Source: Betaproteobacteria bacterium (GTDB lineage Bacteria > Pseudomonadota > Gammaproteobacteria > Burkholderiales > SG8-39). From it: a stretch of 11,735 nt of DNA. A program made the position numbers and the translations under genes. Under the pieces are notes generated by a model that saw nothing but the letters and a program-made list of their open reading frames with translations, was not told the DNA's origin and did not search any database. Below are positions 6,565 to 11,735 of the stretch, piece by piece. The stretch lies in the NCBI GenBank assembly GCA_019237595.1, contig JAFAGU010000349.1, forward strand, positions 1 through 11,735, in the 5' to 3' direction. The first letter of the stretch is position 1. Every line of letters begins with the position of its first letter.

Positions 6565-7595
6565 TGCCAGAAGCTCTTCGAGTCCCTGGCGTGCCTGTCG
6601 GAGAGCGACTTCATGAGCTTGTGCACGGCGCTCGCGGGCAATCCCTTGCCGTCGAGCTCCTTGAGGCGCGCCTGCGTCACCTGCGCGCCGATAGCGCGGA
6701 ACTTCGCATCCTCCTGCGGCGCGAGGCGGATCGCCTGCCCTCCCGCATCGAGCAGCGCCTTCTTGCCGATCGGGTCGAGCGCATCCCAGCCTTCGCCCAC
6801 CTCTTTTTCCACGCCCTTGACCGAGTCGTCCACGAGCTGGCGGAGATCCGCGGGAAGCTTGCCGTAGAACTCGGGATTCATGGCCATGCCGAAGGAAGTG
6901 ACGTACGAGTACATCTCGGTCGAATACTTCACCGTGCCGCCCATCTTGAACGCGATGCCGGCACCGCCGTAGTCGATGAAGACACCGTCGAGCGTGCCCT
7001 TCTGCAGCTGCTCCACCTGCTCGGCCGGCTGGACGCCGACGGGCGTGCCGCCGAGCGCCGAGACGAAGTCGCGGATCGTCGGCGCGGCGAACCGGATGCG
7101 CAGGCCCTTGAAATCGTCGGTGGTGCGGATCGGCATCTTCGTCGTATGCACGTTCCCCGGCTGGTGCGTGAAGAGGAGCAGCAGGTGCACGCCCTTGTGT
7201 TCGGCATCCAGGTACTTGCCGCGCAGCTCCGCGTCGTTCATCACCTTCGTGCCGATCTCCGCGCTGCCGACCATGTAGGGCAGGGAGACGAGCTCGGTGA
7301 GCGGGAAGCGGCCCGGCGTCCCGCCGTGCAGGAACCAGGCGACATCGGCCTGGCCGGTCCTTACGAGGTCGTACTGCGCCGGCGGCGGCGCCATCTGCGC
7401 ACCGGGGAAGTACTTGAAGACGAGGCGGCCATTGGAGGCCTTCTCGAGCTTCTCGCCCCATCTCTGGAGCCACTGCGTCATGAAATGCTGGGTGCCGAGG
7501 AAGCTCGACACCTTGACCTCGAGCTTCTCCTGTCCGGCAGCCTGCGCACACGCGCACGCGGCCGCCACGGCGACCAATCCCCTGATGATCGACAT
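6561..7595 (-). CDS. dctP: TRAP transporter periplasmic solute-binding protein (DctP family)
   Basis: This 344-residue protein is the periplasmic receptor that delivers substrate to DctQM. It starts with a short signal peptide (residues 1-19, likely cleaved at AQA/AGQ). Family features include the FPGAQM-type region (63-68), GLRIRF with the conserved substrate-carboxylate Arg168, and ALGGTPV (180-186). The ligand is therefore likely an organic acid, but the sequence does not say which. Position after hmgA and fahA suggests an aromatic or related acid feeding homogentisate metabolism; this is inference. The ATG at 7593-7595 has the best ribosome binding site in the block, and it gives a proper signal peptide, unlike the upstream-open frame to 7868. 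Confidence 0.94.
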   Translation of the reverse strand: MSIIRGLVAVAAACACAQAAGQEKLEVKVSSFLGTQHFMTQWLQRWGEKLEKASNGRLVFKYFPGAQMAPPPAQYDLVRTGQADVAWFLHGGTPGRFPLTELVSLPYMVGSAEIGTKVMNDAELRGKYLDAEHKGVHLLLLFTHQPGNVHTTKMPIRTTDDFKGLRIRFAAPTIRDFVSALGGTPVGVQPAEQVEQLQKGTLDGVFIDYGGAGIAFKMGGTVKYSTEMYSYVTSFGMAMNPEFYGKLPADLRQLVDDSVKGVEKEVGEGWDALDPIGKKALLDAGGQAIRLAPQEDAKFRAIGAQVTQARLKELDGKGLPASAVHKLMKSLSDRHARDSKSFWQ

Positions 7596-7600
7596 CGGAC

Positions 7601-7608
7601 TCCTCCTT
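7601..7608 (-). promoter_or_regulatory. Strong ribosome binding site of dctP
   Basis: On the minus strand the gap before dctP reads AAGGAGGA, then GTCCG and the ATG. This near-perfect anti-16S match with 5-nt spacing lies in a 23-nt gap, the longest gap in the window. Confidence 0.8.
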
Positions 7609-7618
7609 GCCGGGCAGT

Positions 7619-8182
7619 TTATACGGTGGCCGGCGCCTTCCTGAAGGGCATCCGCGAAAGCCACTTCGCCACCTCCTCGGGATCGGAGAAGAGCGTCTCG
7701 AGCTCGGCGCGCGCCTCTTCCTCGGTCTGCAGGACCGACTCGACGACGCTCTTCGCCTCGCCGCTGCGGTCGGTCGCGAGCTCGAGGCGCGTGCCGAACG
7801 GGTCGAGGAAGTACGCGGACCAGAAGCGGCCGCCGAGCGGCACGGGGCCGACGACGTGCACGCCGCAACCGCGCACGTGCTCGACCATGGAATCGAACTT
7901 CTGCGGCGTGACGTGGAAGGCGACGTGCTGCATGCCGCCGACGTGGTCGCGCACCTGGCGCGGCAGGCCCTTGGGGTACTCGAATACCGCGAAGAGCGAA
8001 TCGTTCCCCATGTCGAAGAAATAGTGGCGCAGGTTGTCGTAGGGCGGCTGCCAGCGGTCCTGCTCGTAGGGAACGCGCCGCACGTGCACGAGCCGGAAGC
8101 CCATGACTCGCGTGTAGAAGTCCATGGCTGTCGGCATGTCGTCGCTCACGACCGCGAGGTGGTCAATGCCGCGCGTGTTCAT
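7619..8182 (-). CDS. VOC/glyoxalase-fold metalloprotein of unknown substrate
   Basis: This 187-residue protein has two beta-alpha-beta-beta-beta modules, the first starting at GIDHLAVVSDD (residues 5-15) and the second at GMQHVAFHV (83-91). Candidate metal ligands in the usual positions are His8, Glu68, His86 and Glu134 (RLEL). The family includes glyoxalase I, extradiol dioxygenases, 4-hydroxyphenylpyruvate dioxygenase and epimerases; this one is too short to be HPPD and I cannot assign its reaction. A charged, acidic C-terminal extension (about 150-187) follows the fold. The gene overlaps the alpha/beta hydrolase stop by 20 nt and precedes dctP by 23 nt. The ATG at 8182 has AGGAG 7 nt upstream. 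A role in aromatic metabolism is inferred from its neighbours. Confidence 0.88.
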   Translation of the reverse strand: MNTRGIDHLAVVSDDMPTAMDFYTRVMGFRLVHVRRVPYEQDRWQPPYDNLRHYFFDMGNDSLFAVFEYPKGLPRQVRDHVGGMQHVAFHVTPQKFDSMVEHVRGCGVHVVGPVPLGGRFWSAYFLDPFGTRLELATDRSGEAKSVVESVLQTEEEARAELETLFSDPEEVAKWLSRMPFRKAPATV

Positions 8183-9014
8183 GGCTTTTCTCCTCGAGGG
8201 ATTCCAGGAAGGGGGCGAGGGCGGCGAGAAAGCCCTCGGGGTTTTCGCCGGCGATGTCGTGCCCCGCGTCCACTTCCACGATCCGCAGGCGCGGGTTCGC
8301 CGCCTGCATCTTCGCTTTGGTCTCGGCGGCATACAGATCGGAGCGCGCGCCGCGCATGGAAAGGAGCGGGCAGCGCACTTCGCCGAGAAGCTGCCAAAGG
8401 TCGACGCCGAGCTTGGGACGCTCGCCGCCCGAGAGAACCGCGCGGAACTGGTCACGGAAGAAAGGATCGCGCTTGACCGCGTAACCCTCCGCCGTCTTCC
8501 TCAGGTAATTCTCGAAGCGTGCGCGGTCCATCTTCCCAAAATAGCGCATCGCATCGTCGATGGTGGCAAAGGTCTCTGGAGTATTCCCGACCGATTGCGC
8601 CACGCGCTTCGATCCGGCCGGCGCGTTTTCCGGAGAGAAGTCGATGAGCGCGACCCCGGCCACGCGCTCGGGGCGCTTGGCCGCGGCGTACGTCGAGCTC
8701 CGCCCGCCCATCGAATGGCCGACGAGCGCGACGCGGCGCCAGCCGAGGTGATCCAGCACCGCGACGATGTCGGACGCCATGCTCGGCACCGAGTAGTCCC
8801 AGGTGCTGCTCCAGCCCGAATCGCCGAAGCCGCGCATGTCCATGCAGGCCACTTCCCGGTCCGACGACAGCCGCGCCGCGACCGGCAGCCAATCGTAGGA
8901 GAAATAAGAGAGCCCATGGACGATCAGCACCGGCAGCCGGCCAGGATGCCCCAGCCGGCGATAGAAGATCCGCAGCTCGCCCGAAGGCGCCGTTCCCATA
9001 TCGTGCGCAACCAT
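8163..9014 (-). CDS. Alpha/beta-fold hydrolase of unknown substrate
   Basis: This 283-residue cytoplasmic protein is an alpha/beta hydrolase. The oxyanion-hole region is IVHGLSYFSYDW (residues 31-42), DMRGFGDSG is at 59-67, the nucleophile elbow is GHSMGG with Ser101, and the likely acid and base are Asp226 (GARSDLY) and His252 (DAGHDI), giving a full triad. The fold covers esterases, C-C hydrolases of meta-cleavage products, lactonases and haloperoxidase-like enzymes, and the sequence does not decide between them. There is no signal peptide. The start at 9014 lies 13 nt after fahA; an internal ATG at 8999 has no better ribosome binding site. It ends inside the VOC gene, so the two are probably made together. 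A C-C or ester hydrolase for an aromatic intermediate is a guess from context. Confidence 0.9.
   Translation of the reverse strand: MVAHDMGTAPSGELRIFYRRLGHPGRLPVLIVHGLSYFSYDWLPVAARLSSDREVACMDMRGFGDSGWSSTWDYSVPSMASDIVAVLDHLGWRRVALVGHSMGGRSSTYAAAKRPERVAGVALIDFSPENAPAGSKRVAQSVGNTPETFATIDDAMRYFGKMDRARFENYLRKTAEGYAVKRDPFFRDQFRAVLSGGERPKLGVDLWQLLGEVRCPLLSMRGARSDLYAAETKAKMQAANPRLRIVEVDAGHDIAGENPEGFLAALAPFLESLEEKSHEHARH
8190..8194 (-). promoter_or_regulatory. Ribosome binding site of the VOC gene
   Basis: AGGAG on the minus strand with a 7-nt spacer to the ATG at 8182 supports this start and the 20-nt overlap with the hydrolase gene. Confidence 0.6.
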
Positions 9015-9027
9015 TGGACCTAGGGTA

Positions 9028-10284
9028 CTACCGCGCCGGCCGCGCCGGCAGGACGCGGCCTCTCGCTTCGGCGAAACCGATCGAGGCCGCGCCATCGCGC
9101 TCGCAGCGCCCGCGAAGGATGGCCTCGTCGCCGTCTTCGAGGAACATGCGCTTCTGCCCGCCCGAAAGCTCGATCGCCGTGCGGCCGCCCGAAGTGAGCT
9201 CCATGAGCGAGCCGAGCGAGCCCGGCGTCGTGCCGGAGAGCGTTCCGGAGCCGAGGAGATCTCCGGGCCTCAGGTTGCATCCGTTCGACGCGTGGTGGGC
9301 GACCATCTGGGCCGGCGTCCAATACGCATCGCGTGCATTGCCCCGCGAAAGGCGCACGGGCTTTTTCATTGCCGCCGTGCGAAGGTGCATCTCCAGCGCG
9401 ATGTCGACGCCGCGATCCTTCTCATGGGAAAGATACGCGAGCGGACGTGGATCGCCCGGCTCGCGCTCGAACGGCGCCGAGCGAAACGGTTCGAGCGCTT
9501 CGAGCGTGACGATCCAGGGCGAGATCGTCGTCGCGAAGCTCTTCGCGAGGAACGGGCCGAGCGGCTGGTACTCCCAGGCCTGGAGGTCGCGGGCCGACCA
9601 GTCGTTCATCAGCACGACGCCGAAGATGTGCTTCTCGGCTTCCCCGATCTGGATGGGCTTGCCGAGCGCATTGCCCGGACCGAGCACGAAGCCGAGTTCG
9701 ACCTCGTAGTCGAGGCGCCGGCTGGGGCCGAAGACAGGCGCGGGCGCGTCCGGGGGCTTTGCCTGCCCGTTCGGCCGCACCACCGGCGTCCCGGAGACCA
9801 CGACCGACGAAGCACGGCCGTGGTAGGCGATCGGCACCCATTTGTAGTTCGGGAGCAGCGGATTATCCGGCCGGAAGAGCTTGCCGATGGTCGTCGCGTG
9901 ATGGATGCCCGCGTAGAAGTCGGTGTAGTCGCCGATTGCCACGGGGAGGAAGAGCTCGGCCTGCCGCATCGGCGTCAGGTGCTTCGCCAGATTTTTTCGG
10001 TAGTTCTTCACCGAGAGGAATTGGGAGAGCCCCTTGCGCACCTCGGCCCACGCGTGCGGGCCCGCGGCCGCGAAGCCGTTCAGGATCGGGCCGGTCTCGA
10101 GGCCGAGCGCCGCGAGGTCGAAGATCTGGTCGCCGATCGCGACCCCGCCGCGCGGCCGCTCGTTCTTCCCTTTCTTCCGGAAGATGCCGAAGGGCAGGTT
10201 CTGGATCGGGAACTCCGTCGCCGGGTCGTTGGCGCCTTCGACCCAGCTCCGCAGCTCAGGATCGTGCGTGGCGTTTAAAGCCAT
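9028..10284 (-). CDS. fahA: Fumarylacetoacetase
   Basis: This 418-residue enzyme catalyses the last step of tyrosine/homogentisate degradation, cleaving fumarylacetoacetate to fumarate and acetoacetate. Metal ligands by analogy to mouse FAH are Asp122 (GDYTDF), Glu194 and Glu196 (DYEVELGF) and Asp228 (MNDWSARD). The catalytic His129 and Arg232, Gln235 and Lys248 are also in place. It has the N-terminal SH3-like part followed by the FAH C-terminal domain, and the length matches bacterial and animal FAH. It overlaps the hmgA stop by 29 nt. No strong ribosome binding site is seen close to the ATG, so translation may be coupled to hmgA. The isomerase that makes its substrate (MaiA) is not in the window. 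Confidence 0.97.
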   Translation of the reverse strand: MALNATHDPELRSWVEGANDPATEFPIQNLPFGIFRKKGKNERPRGGVAIGDQIFDLAALGLETGPILNGFAAAGPHAWAEVRKGLSQFLSVKNYRKNLAKHLTPMRQAELFLPVAIGDYTDFYAGIHHATTIGKLFRPDNPLLPNYKWVPIAYHGRASSVVVSGTPVVRPNGQAKPPDAPAPVFGPSRRLDYEVELGFVLGPGNALGKPIQIGEAEKHIFGVVLMNDWSARDLQAWEYQPLGPFLAKSFATTISPWIVTLEALEPFRSAPFEREPGDPRPLAYLSHEKDRGVDIALEMHLRTAAMKKPVRLSRGNARDAYWTPAQMVAHHASNGCNLRPGDLLGSGTLSGTTPGSLGSLMELTSGGRTAIELSGGQKRMFLEDGDEAILRGRCERDGAASIGFAEARGRVLPARPAR

Positions 10285-11539
10285 CCCAGACTTTGTCGTA
10301 GTCCTTCTGCAGCATCTTTGACTGGAGCGCAGCGCGGGTAGGCCGGAACACGTAGCGCGACTCCCACATGAACGCGAGCGTGTTTTCGATCTTGCTGGGC
10401 TTCAACTGCTCCGAAGAGGCCTTTCCGAAGGTCGCGAGGTCCGGGCCGTGGCCGCTCATGCAGTTGTGGATCGAGATGCCGCCGGGGGCGAAGCCCTCCG
10501 CTTTGGCGTCGTATACGCCGCGCACGAGGCCCATCAGCTCGCTCATCACGTTGCGGTGGAACCACGGCGGCCGGAAGGTGTTCTCGGCCACCATCCATCG
10601 CGGCGGGAAGATGACGAAATCGCAGTTCGCCACGCCCGCCTGTCCGGAGGGAGACGTGAGCACCGTGAAGATGGACGGATCGGCATGATCGAAGCTCACG
10701 GTATTGACCGCCATGAACTTCGCGAGGTCGTACTTGTAAGGGGCGTAGTTCCCGTGCCAGGCGACGACGTCGAGCGGCGAGCGGTCGAGCTCCGTCGTCC
10801 AGAGCTTGCCGAGGAATTTCGCCACCACCTGGCACTTGCGCGACTTCTCCTCGAAGGCAGCGACCGGGAAAAGGAAATGGCGCTTCTGGGCGAGGCCCTG
10901 GGAGCCGATCGGTCCGAGCTCGGGCAAGCGGAACGGCACGCCGTAGTTCTCGCACACGTAGCCGCGCGACGGGCCGCCGAGGTCGACCTTGAATTTCGTG
11001 CCGCGCGGGATCACCGCGATTTCACCGGGTTCCAGCTCGAGCAAACCCAATTCAGTGAAGAGCGTGAGGCGCCCCTGCTGCGGAACGATCATCAGCTCGC
11101 CGTCGGCGTCGTGGAAGTAGCGGTCCTTCATCGAGCGGTTCGCGCAATAGACGTGGACCGCGAGCCCGCTCTGCGAGGCCGCGTCGCCGGAGCCCGCGAT
11201 GGTGACGAACCCATCGAGGAAATCGACCGGCTTCGCCGGCAGCGGCCACGGATCCCAGCGCAACCGGTTGGGCGGCGTATCGACCTCGTCGAAAGGGCCC
11301 GAGCGCAGGAGCCCATCGCCGATCCGCTTGTAAGGCCCGTGCATCGCGGACGGGCGCTGGCGATACAGCCACGACGAAAGGTTCTCCGCGCGCGGCGCCG
11401 TGAACGCGCTGCCGGAAAAAACCTCGGCGTACAGGCCCTTGGGCGGGCGCTGCGGCGAATTCTGCGCGGCGGGGAGCGAGCCTTTGAGGGCCTCGGTGGA
11501 GAAGGTGTTGCCGAACCCGCTCTGATACCTGAGCGCCAT
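10256..11539 (-). CDS. hmgA: Homogentisate 1,2-dioxygenase
   Basis: This 427-residue cupin-fold non-haem iron enzyme opens the ring of homogentisate with O2 to give maleylacetoacetate, in the cytoplasm. The Fe(II) ligands by analogy to the human enzyme are His328 (FHRN), Glu334 (MSEL) and His364 (GHGPD), with the catalytic-base His285 (FDHAD). Each is offset by exactly seven from human numbering, which indicates an intact, near collinear protein. The N-terminus MALRYQSGFGN is typical of the family. The start has AGGAG just upstream, and the gene begins 4 nt after a short-chain dehydrogenase gene. Homogentisate usually arises from tyrosine and phenylalanine through 4-hydroxyphenylpyruvate; the upstream enzymes are not in the window. 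Confidence 0.98.
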   Translation of the reverse strand: MALRYQSGFGNTFSTEALKGSLPAAQNSPQRPPKGLYAEVFSGSAFTAPRAENLSSWLYRQRPSAMHGPYKRIGDGLLRSGPFDEVDTPPNRLRWDPWPLPAKPVDFLDGFVTIAGSGDAASQSGLAVHVYCANRSMKDRYFHDADGELMIVPQQGRLTLFTELGLLELEPGEIAVIPRGTKFKVDLGGPSRGYVCENYGVPFRLPELGPIGSQGLAQKRHFLFPVAAFEEKSRKCQVVAKFLGKLWTTELDRSPLDVVAWHGNYAPYKYDLAKFMAVNTVSFDHADPSIFTVLTSPSGQAGVANCDFVIFPPRWMVAENTFRPPWFHRNVMSELMGLVRGVYDAKAEGFAPGGISIHNCMSGHGPDLATFGKASSEQLKPSKIENTLAFMWESRYVFRPTRAALQSKMLQKDYDKVWDGFKRHARS

Positions 11540-11540
11540 G

Positions 11541-11545
11541 CTCCT
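11541..11545 (-). promoter_or_regulatory. Ribosome binding site of hmgA overlapping the upstream stop codon
   Basis: The minus strand reads TAGGAGC then ATG: the last two bases of the SDR stop codon TAG are the first two of AGGAG. The spacer to the ATG is only 1 nt, shorter than optimal. Confidence 0.55.
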
Positions 11546-11735
11546 AGCTTAGCCCGGCCACGGGCAGGGCGGCGCCGTGGATCGCGCGGGCGTCCTCGGA
11601 AGCGAGGAAGAGGATCGTGCTTGCGAGGTCCTCGAGTGCCACCCATCGCTTGGGATCGGCCTTCGGCATGTCGGCGCGGTTCTGCGGCGTGTCCAGGATG
11701 GTCGGCAGCACGCAATTCACGCTGATATTCTTCTC
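11544..11735 (-). CDS. Short-chain dehydrogenase/reductase, C-terminal end (5' truncated by window edge)
   Basis: Only the last 63 residues are present, in a frame open to the window edge. They match the C-terminal part of SDR oxidoreductases: ISVNCVLPTILDTPQNR corresponds to the NxVxPGxIxT region after the catalytic helix, followed by WVALEDLASTILFLASEDAR and IHGAALPVAGLS at the C-terminus. The usual PG is PT here. The YxxxK catalytic site and Rossmann GxxxGxG motif lie outside the window, so the cofactor and substrate cannot be judged. The stop is 4 nt before hmgA and merges with its ribosome binding site, so it is probably the gene before hmgA in the same transcript. Confidence 0.85.
   Translation of the reverse strand, partial: EKNISVNCVLPTILDTPQNRADMPKADPKRWVALEDLASTILFLASEDARAIHGAALPVAGLS

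Noticed and set aside
7535..7595. DctP as a lipoprotein (cysteines near residues 14 and 16)
   Set aside because: The residue at -3 is Ala rather than the usual Leu and a signal peptidase I site (AQA) follows; secreted soluble protein is more likely.
9031..9060. Tandem GCGCCGGCC-like repeat
   Set aside because: It is a two-copy GC-rich repeat spanning the last codons of fahA (Ala/Arg/Pro), with no hairpin-plus-T-run or recognisable site.
9015..9095. Upstream start at 9095 for the alpha/beta hydrolase
   Set aside because: It would overlap the end of fahA by 68 nt and add an Arg/Ser-rich 27-residue leader with no family similarity.
1..11735. tRNA, rRNA, CRISPR array, insertion sequence, phage or riboswitch
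   Set aside because: No such structure seen; the space is filled by conserved genes. A defence-like or otherwise new multi-gene system was looked for and is not supported.

Overview
The window is about 11.7 kb of very GC-rich DNA made of two converging gene blocks with almost no non-coding sequence. The gene content (a sulfite reductase of the GCMNACGHHH type followed by a DUF934 protein and an iron-sulfur APS reductase, plus dsbB and a DctP-type TRAP transporter) points to a betaproteobacterium, probably Burkholderiales or an allied environmental lineage. That placement is inferred from gene order and protein style; no marker gene is present.

Plus strand, 1-4317: assimilatory sulfate reduction. 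The order is the 3' end of a siroheme sulfite/nitrite reductase gene (cysI-like), a DUF934 gene, cysH (APS reductase type), cysD, cysN, and a SUMT-only cobA/cysG-type methyltransferase. Every junction overlaps (56, 4, 4, 3 and 4 nt). Together they activate sulfate to APS (CysDN), reduce APS to sulfite (CysH), reduce sulfite to sulfide (CysI), and make precorrin-2 for the siroheme that CysI needs. No APS kinase (CysC) is seen, which fits an enzyme that reduces APS directly.

Minus strand, 11735 down to 4257: an aromatic catabolism and transport block. Read in transcription order it holds the C-terminal end of a short-chain dehydrogenase/reductase, hmgA (homogentisate 1,2-dioxygenase), fahA (fumarylacetoacetase), an unassigned alpha/beta hydrolase, an unassigned VOC/glyoxalase-fold protein, dctP, dctQ and dctM of a TRAP transporter, and dsbB. 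Gaps are 4, 13, 23 and 17 nt and the remaining junctions overlap, so this looks like one transcription unit. Homogentisate is opened to maleylacetoacetate by HmgA, and fumarylacetoacetate is cleaved to fumarate and acetoacetate by FahA. The isomerase between them (MaiA) is not in the window.

The two blocks meet tail to tail, with the last 61 nt of cobA and dsbB overlapping antisense. Promoters of both blocks must lie outside the window, apart from any internal ones. There are no RNA genes, mobile elements, CRISPR arrays or phage genes. Most genes are ordinary, well-conserved families. The parts most worth a second look are the hydrolase-VOC-TRAP group welded to the homogentisate genes, the cysteine-free DUF934 protein, and the terminator-less convergent overlap.
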